Assembly: GCF_000526775.1 (NCBI RefSeq)
Contig: NZ_JAGS01000001.1
Coordinates: 1,488,001-1,552,000, forward strand
DNA from: Ruminococcus albus AD2013
GTDB taxonomy: Bacteria > Bacillota > Clostridia > Oscillospirales > Ruminococcaceae
DNA: 64,000 nucleotides
Direction: 5' to 3'
Shown: piece by piece, positions 50,030 to 58,626 of the stretch
How positions within the stretch are numbered: position 1 is the stretch's first letter
How the letters are laid out: the number at the start of each line of letters is the position of its first letter
Translations under genes and position numbers: made by a program
Notes under the pieces: generated by a model
Seen by the model: only the letters and a program-made list of their open reading frames with translations
Told to the model about the DNA's origin: nothing
Databases searched by the model: none

Positions 50030-51046
50030 TTACTTTATCATCCATGCCGCGGGGATGAAAAGCTCCTTGAAAGTTTCTACTGCGAAAACATCGGTCATAC
50101 CCGATATATAATCGCAGACCGCCATATCTATTCCGTAATGATATGCAAGATTCATATACATTGCGGGCAGTCTTTCAAGATGGTCGGTATAATATTTGTA
50201 TAGATATGCTATCATATCCTGCGCCTTGCGTTCTTCTGATTTGCAGACAGGATTTGTATACACGCTGTCGAACATGAACTTGTGCAGCGCTTTATATGCA
50301 GTTTCCACCTCGGGTGTCATTTTCAGCGAATCCTCGTCACCCGCTTCGCCGTTAAGTCCACATTCTATCAGCGAACTTACGAGTGTTGTGATACGCGAGG
50401 ATTTTGAATGACCGAGAACCGAAGTTATCTTTGAGGGGATATCATCCTCTCTTAGTATCCCCGCCCTGATGGAATCGTCGATATCGTGGTTTATATAGGC
50501 TATAACATCGGCAAAGCGAACGACGTAGCCTTCATAGGTCTTTGCGACGGCGTTGGTATGTTTAAGTATTCCGTCCCTGACCTCATGGGTAAGGTTAAGT
50601 CCCCTGCCCTCCTTTTCCAGCTTATCCACCACGCGCAGGCTTTGCTCGTAATGATGAAATCCGTAGGGGCTGAGTTCGTTCAGCATACGCTCACCCGCAT
50701 GACCGAAAGGTGTATGCCCAAGGTCGTGACCCAGCGCGATGGCTTCGGTCAGATCCTCGTTCAGCCTGAGTGCGCGGGCTATGGTGCCTGCTATCTGGCT
50801 GACTTCAAGTGTATGTGTAAGGCGGGTACGGTAATGATCTCCCGCAGGAGACAAGAACACCTGTGTTTTGTGTTTCAGCCTTCTGAAAGAATTGCAGTGG
50901 AGTATCCTGTCCCTGTCGCGCCTGTATTCCGAACGCAGGGGGCATTTTTCCTCTTTCCTTTCTCTTCCAGCGGAATTATCCGAGAAAGCGGCTTTTTCAC
51001 AAAGGATACTATGTTCAAACTGTTCCCACTGTTCTCTGGGCAGCAT
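50030..51046 (-). CDS. dgt: Deoxyguanosine triphosphate triphosphohydrolase-like protein
   Basis: 338 residues of the HD-domain dNTPase family. Metal ligands: His in RTRLTHTLEVSQIAGT and the HD pair in IALGHDLGHTPFGHAGERML; FADVIAYINHDIDD gives the last Asp. Hydrolyses dNTPs to nucleoside and tripolyphosphate in characterised members. GGAGGTGATG precedes the ATG. First gene of the dgt-dnaG-rpoD series. Confidence 0.94.
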   Translation of the reverse strand: MLPREQWEQFEHSILCEKAAFSDNSAGRERKEEKCPLRSEYRRDRDRILHCNSFRRLKHKTQVFLSPAGDHYRTRLTHTLEVSQIAGTIARALRLNEDLTEAIALGHDLGHTPFGHAGERMLNELSPYGFHHYEQSLRVVDKLEKEGRGLNLTHEVRDGILKHTNAVAKTYEGYVVRFADVIAYINHDIDDSIRAGILREDDIPSKITSVLGHSKSSRITTLVSSLIECGLNGEAGDEDSLKMTPEVETAYKALHKFMFDSVYTNPVCKSEERKAQDMIAYLYKYYTDHLERLPAMYMNLAYHYGIDMAVCDYISGMTDVFAVETFKELFIPAAWMIK

Positions 51047-51186
51047 ATCATCACCTCCGCCTGTTTTCGCCGTTTACTAGAATATACTTCATTTACTCAA
51101 AAAATACCTTTATTTTTTTGAAGCATTCAAATCGATTTGTAGGATATCACAAATTTAAAATGCAAATCTCAAACAAAATATACAAA

Positions 51187-51819
51187 TCAACGGTTATTTA
51201 CGGAGAAATCCGCCCACAGTCCCTCTTGTATCTCATATTTCAGCTGACCGTTTGAAATGTCTGTCAGCTTTTTCAGAAATGCGTCGCAAAGCTCGGTCTT
51301 TACAAGGAGCTCCATATCGACGGTATCGGCGAAGTCTTCACGCTGAGTGATAACTTCATGATCGGGCAGGATATACTTTATCTTGCCGTAGAGGTTGTAG
51401 TCGCAGGAGAATGAGATCATCGAGCATTCGTACATATTCAGGATATCAGCTTCGGAAATCGCAAGCGAACAAGCCTGAGAATACGCCCTTACCAAGCCGT
51501 TGGCGCCCAGCAGTATTCCTCCGAAATACCTTGTTACAACAACGCACACATCGGTCAGACCCGCCTTGTTTATCACATCAAGCACGGGCACCCCGCCTGT
51601 TCCCTGGGGTTCGCCGTCATCGGAATAACGTGAAACATTGCCCTCGCGCACAACATAGGCATAAACATTATGCCTTGCCTTGCGGTTCTCAGCCTTTATC
51701 TTCTCGATAAAAGCGATAGCCTGTTCGGCTGTTTTAACGGGAGCTATCTGCCCTATAAAATCGCTTTTTTTCTCGGTATAAGTGCCTTGGGCACAACCGT
51801 AGACCGTTTTGTAGTTCAT
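51187..51819 (-). CDS. yigZ: YigZ/IMPACT family protein
   Basis: 210 residues. IMPACT domain in the first 130 (KKSDFIGQIAPVKTAEQAI, RYSDDGEPQGTGGVPVL, VVVTRYFGGILLGANGLVRAYSQA) and a ferredoxin-fold DUF1949 domain at the C-terminus (MISFSCDYNLYGKIKYIL). Conserved, probably ribosome- or nucleic-acid-associated; precise role unknown. GAGGAC lies before the ATG. It sits just downstream of rpmE and its terminator. Confidence 0.92.
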   Translation of the reverse strand: MNYKTVYGCAQGTYTEKKSDFIGQIAPVKTAEQAIAFIEKIKAENRKARHNVYAYVVREGNVSRYSDDGEPQGTGGVPVLDVINKAGLTDVCVVVTRYFGGILLGANGLVRAYSQACSLAISEADILNMYECSMISFSCDYNLYGKIKYILPDHEVITQREDFADTVDMELLVKTELCDAFLKKLTDISNGQLKYEIQEGLWADFSVNNR

Positions 51820-51879
51820 ACACTGTCCTCTTTCGATATAGTTTTCCCACTTGTATCTGCGGAGACTCCTTCTATATAC

Positions 51880-51906
51880 AAAAAAGAGCGGAAAATTTCC
51901 GCTCTT
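51880..51906 (-). terminator. Terminator of rpmE
   Basis: Minus strand AAAGAGCGGAAA pairs with TTTCCGCTCTTT, followed by a run of T. Confidence 0.9.
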
Positions 51907-51920
51907 TAGCTTCTTGATAA

Positions 51921-52121
51921 TTAGCCGAGATTGAATCTCTTCTTGAATCTGTCAACACGTCCGCCGCTGTCAACCAGCTTCTGCTTACCAGTGAAGAAAG
52001 GGTGGCACTTGGAGCAGATCTCGACCTTGATGTTCTCCTTGGTGGATCTGGTCTTTATAACGTTGCCGCAAGCACAAGTAATTGTAGTCTCGACATAGTT
52101 AGGGTGAATACCTTCTCTCAT
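51921..52121 (-). CDS. rpmE: 50S ribosomal protein L31
   Basis: 66 residues, full length. Begins MREGIHPNYVETTITCACGN and carries the zinc-binding cysteines CACG and CSKCHPFFTG of the C+ form of L31. Located in the large ribosomal subunit at the interface with the small subunit. AAGGAGGT precedes the ATG. Own promoter, structured leader and terminator, so expression is probably independent and may be autoregulated. Confidence 0.97.
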   Translation of the reverse strand: MREGIHPNYVETTITCACGNVIKTRSTKENIKVEICSKCHPFFTGKQKLVDSGGRVDRFKKRFNLG

Positions 52122-52140
52122 CAGAACTTACCTCCTTCCA

Positions 52141-52198
52141 AACTAAAAATTATGGCTCATAGAAGCCCATCATCCTTAGTTCAGACAGTAGTTCTATG
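52141..52198 (-). promoter_or_regulatory. Structured 5' leader of rpmE, possible L31 autoregulatory element
   Basis: In the RNA AACUAA (52181-52176) pairs with UUAGUU (52146-52141) around a hairpin AUGGGCU/AGCCAU. The loop of that hairpin (52164-52158) is complementary over 7 bases to UUCUAUG's partner at 52198-52192, allowing a pseudoknot. Leaders of this kind are known for L31 in several bacterial groups. Confidence 0.55.
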
Positions 52199-52233
52199 TA
52201 GCATTCATTATTACGTCCTATTCAGACTAAAAT

Positions 52234-52262
52234 ATTATAACACCATCCGACAGGTTTGTCAA
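52234..52262 (-). promoter_or_regulatory. Promoter of rpmE
   Basis: Minus strand TTGACA (52262-52257), 17-nt spacer, TATAAT (52239-52234). Confidence 0.87.
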
Positions 52263-52279
52263 TGTCTTTAACATTTTTT

Positions 52280-53419
52280 TTACAATTGACCATCCTCCAC
52301 GGTATCCTTATCAGCATAGCGCTTTCTGGCTTCCTCTATTTTGTCATAGGCTGACTTGAAAGCATCAATGACATCTTCATCGAACTGGGTACCCGAATTC
52401 TTGACTATCTCGTTATATGCGTCCTTGGGGTCCCAGGCTTTTTTGTAGCTTCGGCGGCTGGTGAGAGCATCGTAAACATCGGCTACCGCTACTATACGGC
52501 TTTCAGGGGCGATAGCATGACCCTCCTTGCCGAGGGGATAGCCTTTGCCGTCAACACGCTCGTGATGTTCCAACGCAATAGTTTTTGAAAGCTGCATAAT
52601 ATCGCCCTCAACACGGCTGAGAAGTGCCGCACCATAGGTGGTATGGGTCTTTATCGTTGCGAATTCCTCATCATTGAGTCTGCCGGGCTTGTCCAGTATC
52701 TCGGAGGGCACTATCAGCTTGCCGATATCGTGCATGGTCGATGCCAGACCGATAAGCTGGACTTTGTCAGCTTCAAGCCCCATCTCGGCGGCTATGATCT
52801 TTGAATACTCAGCCACGCGCCTGATATGCTGACCTGTCTGACCCGATTTGTTCTCGGTTATTTCAGCGAATGATACAATTATTTCTTCCTGTATACGGTT
52901 AGTCTCGTTGGCTTTCTTTTGAAGATACGCGCCGTATTCAAAAAGCACGGCAAAAAGCCTGAGTATCATGAACATGAGTATTGTCACAACGGGATTGCCC
53001 GAGATGATGAACAAAAGAGTCAGATAGGAATACTTTTTCATCATTCTGCCCGCTTCCTGCGTAAAGGGCTGACCTTTACCGACCACAGCATTGACAAGTT
53101 TTCGATAAAAGCTGAGTATCATCACCACAAGCGCGGAATAAAGGGAGTATATAAAATAGCCGATGCCTGCAACGTAGTATTCATCAAGGCTGTCGGAAGC
53201 TATCGTCAGGTTGAAAGCATTGAGGTCGAATTCCCTTATATATAAGCTTTTGGCGAATTCCTCGGGAAGTTTATCATATATCAGAGCACCTGCAGCACAA
53301 AGAAAGCTTAGTACAGCCGATATCAGGAAGCCGATTATAAGGACGTTCATTATCCTTGAAAAACGTTCGCCTATTGTTTCGATATGTTCAAGCATACCCG
53401 TCAATTCATTCTCTTCCAC
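52280..53419 (-). CDS. Membrane-bound HD-GYP domain protein
   Basis: 379 residues. Three or more hydrophobic segments in the first 170 residues (VLIIGFLISAVLSFLCAAGAL, FIYSLYSALVVMILSFY, LLFIISGNPVVTILMFMI). The C-terminal HD-GYP domain contains MHDIGKL and HHERVDGKGYPLGKEGH, the motif of cyclic di-GMP phosphodiesterases, so it probably lowers c-di-GMP at the membrane. GTG 53419 is preceded by GGGGAGGTG. Single gene. No GGDEF partner is in the window. Confidence 0.9.
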   Translation of the reverse strand: MEENELTGMLEHIETIGERFSRIMNVLIIGFLISAVLSFLCAAGALIYDKLPEEFAKSLYIREFDLNAFNLTIASDSLDEYYVAGIGYFIYSLYSALVVMILSFYRKLVNAVVGKGQPFTQEAGRMMKKYSYLTLLFIISGNPVVTILMFMILRLFAVLFEYGAYLQKKANETNRIQEEIIVSFAEITENKSGQTGQHIRRVAEYSKIIAAEMGLEADKVQLIGLASTMHDIGKLIVPSEILDKPGRLNDEEFATIKTHTTYGAALLSRVEGDIMQLSKTIALEHHERVDGKGYPLGKEGHAIAPESRIVAVADVYDALTSRRSYKKAWDPKDAYNEIVKNSGTQFDEDVIDAFKSAYDKIEEARKRYADKDTVEDGQL

Positions 53420-53489
53420 CCGGACACCTCCCCTTTTGAAAAAATTCCGACAAGCATTCTGCTGAATTAATTGTCATAATATATACTTT

Positions 53490-53518
53490 ATTTTAACACA
53501 CTATTAAGCAAATGTCAA
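53490..53518 (-). promoter_or_regulatory. Promoter of the HD-GYP gene
   Basis: Minus strand TTGACA (53518-53513), 17-nt spacer, TAAAAT (53495-53490). Confidence 0.75.
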
Positions 53519-53588
53519 CTGCTCGTATTGACTAATTATCACCGCAAAAAGCACCTCTGCGCTGACAGAAGTGCTTTCTATGGTATAT

Positions 53589-55631
53589 TTATACATCGGA
53601 AAAATTATCCAAGTTTTCGCCTTTGAATTTACCGCCCCTCATATTGCCGTGGCCGCCAATACCGCCGAAGCCGCCTTTGCTGTTTGAGGTAATGACATTC
53701 TCAAGAGTTATCTCTTCGCTTTCGCCGCCTGCGGATACTATATAAGTCTCACCCTGTTTAAGGTCAGATGATGAGAATATCACGCCCTGCCATGTCTTGG
53801 GGTTGGTAAAAGTCAGGATAGCATTTCCGTCCTTATCTGTGACGGTGAATTCGGTATCAGCTGAGAAGCTTTGTGTGAAATCGTGAAGGACCGCGCACTG
53901 TGTGGTGCCGTTTTCTTCAAACATTTCTTCCATGCCTATCGCACCCGATGCTATTATCGTACCGCCTGTGATGCTTGCGGCACCATTGTGGTCTATGGAG
54001 CCGTTTCCGCTGTTTTCAGGCCCGCTCACGAAGATGGTACCGCCCTCGATGATAAGGTCGCCGTTGGAATCAAGACCGTCGCCAGCTGAATTTACATTCA
54101 GTGTGCCGCCGCTTATTTTAAGGTATACACCCTCCTGAGCAGCGAAGCTATCCCTGCCCATGCGGTCCGATGAACCCGTATCACTGCCGCCTGCACAGTT
54201 GATGCCGTCGTCCTGAGCGGTAACATTTATATCGCCGCCCGTGATAGTCACGGTCATGCCCTCGATGCCCTCGTAGCTCTTGGAGATATCGATTGTGCCG
54301 CCGCTGATGACCAGGTCGCCGCCGACGTGGATCCCGTCATCCCCAGAACTCGCCGAGATGTTTCCACTGCTGATGCTTGCCGAGCCGTCACAGTGCAGGC
54401 TGTCATCTGCGGAATCTATCGAAAAAGTGCCGTCTTCGATGATGATAGCACCGCCGCTCTTCAGCGCTTTAGCCGAAGTTGTTTCAGTATCTGCGGAAGT
54501 ATCAACATTTTCGGAAGAAATGTCTTTATTGGTATCGGCTGATCTTTCTTCCATTTTACCAAAAGTTTCACCATCGGGCTTTTCGGGAGGTGTGCCCATG
54601 TCGCCGAAATCGGGACGTTCGCCGTTCTTTTCAAATTCCGATGGGTCAAAATCTCCGAAATCCGGATGTTCGCCCATATCGGGCGGTGTTCCGAAGTCAC
54701 CTCTGCCGCCGAAGCCCTGTATCCGATCACCGTTCGGCATACCGTCTGACTTCATAGAAGCGTTTGCACTTCCGCCGCCTGTGGTGATATCGAACTCCCC
54801 GCCGCGTATCTGAAGTTCCTTTGCAGCCGAAATTCCGTCACCGCCTGCGTTTATAGTGAATGTACCGCCTGTAATACTTATTATGCCCTTGCCTTCCTCT
54901 TCTTCATTGGTTGACTTGACAGCATCAGTACCCGATGTCAGGTCAAAAGTTCCTTCGCTGATCTTTACACTGTCCTTGCCCGAAAGTGCTGATGATACCG
55001 CGTTCACGGTGACATTTCCGCCTGTGATGACAAGGTCGTCTTTCGATACTATGCCGTGCTTGTAATTACCCGTTACGTTTAGATTGCCTTCGCCGTTTAT
55101 GGTAAGGTCACACTTTGCAAATACTGCCGCATCGGTGTTATCACCCTCTGCAAGAGAGTATTCGGTACCGTCGTTCAGTTTGTTCTCGGTGCCGCTTTCA
55201 AGCAGGAGGTAAACTTTATCTGCGGCTTTTGCAGTTATAACGGCGTTGTCGGTGCAGGTCAGGTCAAGCCCGTTGAGAACAAGTTTGACTTTGTCTTCTT
55301 TATCCGCTTCAATGACTATCCTGCCGTTTACACAGCTGCCACTCAGACGATATGTGCCCGCATCGGTGATAGTAAGGACAGTGCCTTCTGCGGATATTCC
55401 GCTGCCGCTGACTTCTATGCCGCTGCCGGAAAATACTGCGTCAACAGTGTCATTTTCTTCGTAGCCCACTTCGATATCGTCAGCCGATATGTTTGCATCC
55501 GCTGACGTTACAACTGCCGTGCTCGTAGTTTTCGAGGACTTATCCTTTCCTGTATCCGCACAGCCGCTCGTTGCAAGCATCATCAGTGCCGCTGCTATCG
55601 CAGCTGCTCTTTTCATCGCACTATATCTCAT
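53589..55631 (-). CDS. Cell-surface carbohydrate-binding lipoprotein, Cthe_2159/DUF4353 type
   Basis: 680 residues. Signal peptide with lipobox near residue 24 (LMMLATSGC). The body is a long right-handed beta-helix of repeated GG-turns (DLVITGGNVTVNA, GIISITGGTFTINAGGDGIS, DLVISGGTIDISKS, DLIIEGGTIFVSG). This is the domain whose C. thermocellum member Cthe_2159 binds cellulose and polygalacturonic acid. A Gly/Asp/Pro-rich insert at about 295-350 (HPDFGDFDPSEFEKNG) interrupts the helix. ATG 55631 follows GGGAGGT by 9 bases. Third gene after the VTC-domain and DUF4956 genes, a grouping seen repeatedly in Clostridia. Confidence 0.85.
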   Translation of the reverse strand: MRYSAMKRAAAIAAALMMLATSGCADTGKDKSSKTTSTAVVTSADANISADDIEVGYEENDTVDAVFSGSGIEVSGSGISAEGTVLTITDAGTYRLSGSCVNGRIVIEADKEDKVKLVLNGLDLTCTDNAVITAKAADKVYLLLESGTENKLNDGTEYSLAEGDNTDAAVFAKCDLTINGEGNLNVTGNYKHGIVSKDDLVITGGNVTVNAVSSALSGKDSVKISEGTFDLTSGTDAVKSTNEEEEGKGIISITGGTFTINAGGDGISAAKELQIRGGEFDITTGGGSANASMKSDGMPNGDRIQGFGGRGDFGTPPDMGEHPDFGDFDPSEFEKNGERPDFGDMGTPPEKPDGETFGKMEERSADTNKDISSENVDTSADTETTSAKALKSGGAIIIEDGTFSIDSADDSLHCDGSASISSGNISASSGDDGIHVGGDLVISGGTIDISKSYEGIEGMTVTITGGDINVTAQDDGINCAGGSDTGSSDRMGRDSFAAQEGVYLKISGGTLNVNSAGDGLDSNGDLIIEGGTIFVSGPENSGNGSIDHNGAASITGGTIIASGAIGMEEMFEENGTTQCAVLHDFTQSFSADTEFTVTDKDGNAILTFTNPKTWQGVIFSSSDLKQGETYIVSAGGESEEITLENVITSNSKGGFGGIGGHGNMRGGKFKGENLDNFSDV

Positions 55632-55679
55632 CGCAGATTACCTCCCTATTAATTTATTAAAACTTCTAACATTAATTTT

Positions 55680-55732
55680 CTGCTTTTTTTACCCGCCCGA
55701 AAAATAAGCCTTCAGGCGAGTAAAAAATACAG
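55680..55732 (-). promoter_or_regulatory. Long hairpin between the DUF4956 and carbohydrate-binding genes
   Basis: On the minus strand TTTACTCGCC pairs with GGCGGGTAAA, and the flanking U and A runs plus CUG/CAG extend the stem. It is followed by A rather than U, so it looks like a processing or stability element rather than a terminator. Confidence 0.5.
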
Positions 55733-55743
55733 AATTTACAGTA

Positions 55744-56436
55744 TTATAAGAGCCTGTCGCTGTCAGACATCCTTCTTGAGCAAAGTATCTCAAGATTGCC
55801 GTTGCGAACACGAAGCTCATCAATAAAGACTTTCTCGCTTACGCCCTTTAACAGTGTGATATTGTATTTAAGCTTGAAAAGACTGCCCATATTGGTGGTC
55901 TTTACCTGTTCAAGAGTAGCCTTTGAAGTGAACTGTCTGAAAATATCATCAAATACATGGCTGTAATCAAGGCTTTCGGGGATAGTGATCGTCAGCACCT
56001 TTTCGGTCTCGTCATCATCACCGAAAGGTACATAGAGGTATCCTATATTGAGGGCACCTACGATCAGTGTGAATACAACCGCAAGTACCAGATGGCCGGT
56101 ACCTGTTGCGATACCTACTGCCATTGCAAGGAATATAGCCAGTATATCCTTAGCACTGCCCTGTATCGAACGGAACCTTACCAGGCTGAACGCACCTGCA
56201 ACTGCTACGCCTGTACCCAGATTGCCGTTTACCAGCATTATAACTACCTGTACTATCATGGGCAGAAGTGCCAGTGTTGTCAGGAAGCTCTTGGTCTTAT
56301 GCTGTTTGAAGCAGAAGGCAGCAGCTATCATTGCGCCAACGATGAGTGACACTATGGTGCACCCCGCAAATTTTCCTGTTGATATTCCGATAGATGACGT
56401 AAGGTCCGCCGCATTCAAGTATAATTCATTAAGCAC
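55744..56436 (-). CDS. DUF4956 membrane protein
   Basis: 230 residues. Four to five membrane segments in the first 150 (CTIVSLIVGAMIAAAFCF, FLTTLALLPMIVQVVIMLV, ILAIFLAMAVGIATGTG, LVLAVVFTLIVGALNIGYLY) and a soluble C-terminal domain (FDDIFRQFTSKATLEQVKTT). The central GAFSLVRFRSIQGSAKDI is the conserved loop of the family. It overlaps the VTC-domain gene by 8 bases, implying a complex with it. Function unknown; the pair may polymerise or export a phosphate-containing product. Confidence 0.88.
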   Translation of the reverse strand: MLNELYLNAADLTSSIGISTGKFAGCTIVSLIVGAMIAAAFCFKQHKTKSFLTTLALLPMIVQVVIMLVNGNLGTGVAVAGAFSLVRFRSIQGSAKDILAIFLAMAVGIATGTGHLVLAVVFTLIVGALNIGYLYVPFGDDDETEKVLTITIPESLDYSHVFDDIFRQFTSKATLEQVKTTNMGSLFKLKYNITLLKGVSEKVFIDELRVRNGNLEILCSRRMSDSDRLL

Positions 56437-57193
56437 AATCGTTCACCTTTCCTTTTACGTTTTCGCGGTTAAGCTTGAGATATTTTTCCTGATCGAGAGC
56501 CTCACAGAAGACTTTCTTGTAAGCTTCACCGTACTTTGAGAAGCTGCCGGGATATATCTTCATATCATCCAGCAGATGGCTGAGCCACAGTGGCATAGCT
56601 CCCGGGATCTTTATCTCCATGATCCTTGTATGGGGATCAAGCAGTTTTTCGCCCCACACACCCTTTTCCAGCCTTACTTCCTCCTCGCGGTAGGTTATAT
56701 TGCCGTCAAAGGTGATACGGAGATCAGGATTATCGACCCCTGCAAAAGCTATTCTGTCATAACTCAGATACATCGCAGGTCCGATATCATGATAGTAATT
56801 CAGGAAATACTCTATCTCCTTCTCTATCTGGGGATTTTTGCCCGGGCATACGCCAAAGTTCACAAATTCATAGGAATCTATCAGTGACATATCCACACGT
56901 CTTTTATAGACTACGCCTTTGTACTTCTTCTTGAGCTCAACAAAGACCTTGGAATCCTTTGTGGGAACGCCGTAGCTCCTGATACGCAGCTTCTCCTTGT
57001 AAACGGGCTTCTCCATCGAAGTCCTTATAAGCTGATGGTCGGGAGTATCGTAATATATGTTGCATATCGTCGTCAGTCCGTAGTTATCGGCAGCCGCTCT
57101 GCCTGTCATAGCACGCACAAGTTCTTCCTGCTGTTCGTCGGTAACTATGTACTTCTTCTCAACTCTCTTGAAAATTTCCTGTATAGCGCCCAT
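56429..57193 (-). CDS. VTC-domain polyphosphate polymerase-like protein
   Basis: 254 residues. VTC/triphosphate-tunnel fold: RVEKKYIVTDEQQEELV at the N-terminus, basic tunnel residues in KEKLRIRSYG, KVFVELKKKYKGVVYKRRVDM, SYDRIAFAG, RITFDGNITYR, and the late Glu strand IMEIKIPGAMPLWL. In yeast Vtc4 this fold makes polyphosphate from ATP; bacterial members are less certain. First gene of the operon with DUF4956 and the carbohydrate-binding protein. The GAAAGGAAAG upstream is a modest ribosome binding site. Confidence 0.86.
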   Translation of the reverse strand: MGAIQEIFKRVEKKYIVTDEQQEELVRAMTGRAAADNYGLTTICNIYYDTPDHQLIRTSMEKPVYKEKLRIRSYGVPTKDSKVFVELKKKYKGVVYKRRVDMSLIDSYEFVNFGVCPGKNPQIEKEIEYFLNYYHDIGPAMYLSYDRIAFAGVDNPDLRITFDGNITYREEEVRLEKGVWGEKLLDPHTRIMEIKIPGAMPLWLSHLLDDMKIYPGSFSKYGEAYKKVFCEALDQEKYLKLNRENVKGKVNDCA

Positions 57194-57257
57194 ATATCAT
57201 CACTTTCCTTTCCGTTTCTTTTCTTTACAGTAATCCAGATTTTCTTCTATGATTAAG

Positions 57258-57289
57258 AGTATAGACCCTCAACCTTAAATCTAGCTTAA
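57258..57289 (-). promoter_or_regulatory. VTC operon promoter with OmpR-type direct repeats
   Basis: Minus strand -10 TATACT (57263-57258). TTAAGC (57289-57284) and TTAAGG (57278-57273) are repeated 11 bases apart where the -35 should be, and no -35 consensus is present. Tandem repeats one helical turn apart over a missing -35 are typical of OmpR-family activation. Confidence 0.6.
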
Positions 57290-57315
57290 CCAATTTGATT
57301 CTTCCATAAATTTTT

Positions 57316-58626
57316 TTACAGACACCTGAGCCTTACAGTAAATACTATCTTGCCGTTTTCGGCTTTGCATGATATCTTTCCTTTATGAGATTCCGTAACA
57401 GCTTTGGCTACAGACAATCCTATGCCGTAGCCCGACTTAGTTTCACCGTCCTCGCGCTTACGGGACTTATCCGCCCTGTAAAAGCGATCAAACAGGCGTT
57501 CTGGCTGTTCGGGAGGTTCAGCACAGTCGTTCTTCACCCGAATGATGGCGTGTCTGCCGCTTGCCGTTTTTTCAACGGAAGCTTCTATACTGCCGCCCGC
57601 ATCGCAATACTTTACGGCATTTTCGATAAGTATGGATACAAGCTGCCTTATGGAGGATACGTTGCCGTTCATACGGATACGCTCCTGTGTCCTGATCTCA
57701 AGGGATAGTCCCTTGTTTTCCGCAAGAGTCCTGAAAGGACCCGCGATCTCGTCAAATGCGTCGGACAAATCGAACTCTTCACATTCCAACTTAACGTTCT
57801 CCTCGTCCATACGCGACAATCTCAGCAGATCGGCTATGAGCCCATTTAGCCTTTCTATCTGATTTCTGATGCTTTGTGTCCACTCGCTCGGTTCACCTAT
57901 CATCTCTATGACTTCGGTATTAGCCTGTATTATTGCCAGCGGGGTCTTGATCTCATGACCTGCATCAGTTATGAACATTTTCTGTTTTTCATAGTTTTCT
58001 ATGAATGGTCTGACCGCGAACCGTGAGCACACGATAATAAGCAGGCAGACCAGCAGCCAGCCGCCGAGAGATATCGCTGCTGATATCAGCAGAAAAAGGC
58101 GCTGGGTGCGTATGTCTTCGCGGCAATCAAGAAAAACGTAAAGCGTTTCGCCCAAGTTTTCCCTTACCTCATATCGGTAATTGCCAAGGAATCCGGAGTT
58201 CTTCCCTGTTTGGCTGACTTCCTCGGCATAGTTCAGCGCATCGGCTGAAGTAACAGCTGCTATATGCCCCGTATTTATCTCAACGGGAACAAGCTCTCTG
58301 TTATAGCGAACGCAGAAATATCTGGTCTGATAACGGGTCTCTTCATTCAGCTTGAAGCCAAGATCAGGGAACCTTTTCCGTTCACCGTTCATCACGGGAG
58401 GGGAAAATGATCCACCGCCGGGAGCACTGCTGTGCATTTGTTCATGGCGCATACCGAATTCGGGGAAATCGCCGTCATTCTCGCAGAGTATTTCTATAAG
58501 CTGCATCTGGCGCTTGTGTGTCTCGCCGATATTTATGATATTTATCAGTCCCACAACTACCAGTTCCACCGCAAGAACGCTTGCGGCTGCTATCAGCACA
58601 AATTTGCGCCGCAGCCTTTTTATCAT
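57316..58626 (-). CDS. Sensor histidine kinase
   Basis: 436 residues. Membrane segments near 8-30 (FVLIAAASVLAVELVVVGLI) and about 185-205 (LLISAAISLGGWLLVCLLII) enclose an outside sensor domain of about 150 residues. The kinase core has H-box DAGHEIKTPLAIIQA, N-box LIENAVKYCD and G-box GYGIGLSVAKAV. ATG 58626 has GGAGGT upstream and overlaps the response-regulator stop by 4 bases (ATGA). It probably phosphorylates that regulator in response to an envelope signal. Confidence 0.93.
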   Translation of the reverse strand: MIKRLRRKFVLIAAASVLAVELVVVGLINIINIGETHKRQMQLIEILCENDGDFPEFGMRHEQMHSSAPGGGSFSPPVMNGERKRFPDLGFKLNEETRYQTRYFCVRYNRELVPVEINTGHIAAVTSADALNYAEEVSQTGKNSGFLGNYRYEVRENLGETLYVFLDCREDIRTQRLFLLISAAISLGGWLLVCLLIIVCSRFAVRPFIENYEKQKMFITDAGHEIKTPLAIIQANTEVIEMIGEPSEWTQSIRNQIERLNGLIADLLRLSRMDEENVKLECEEFDLSDAFDEIAGPFRTLAENKGLSLEIRTQERIRMNGNVSSIRQLVSILIENAVKYCDAGGSIEASVEKTASGRHAIIRVKNDCAEPPEQPERLFDRFYRADKSRKREDGETKSGYGIGLSVAKAVTESHKGKISCKAENGKIVFTVRLRCL

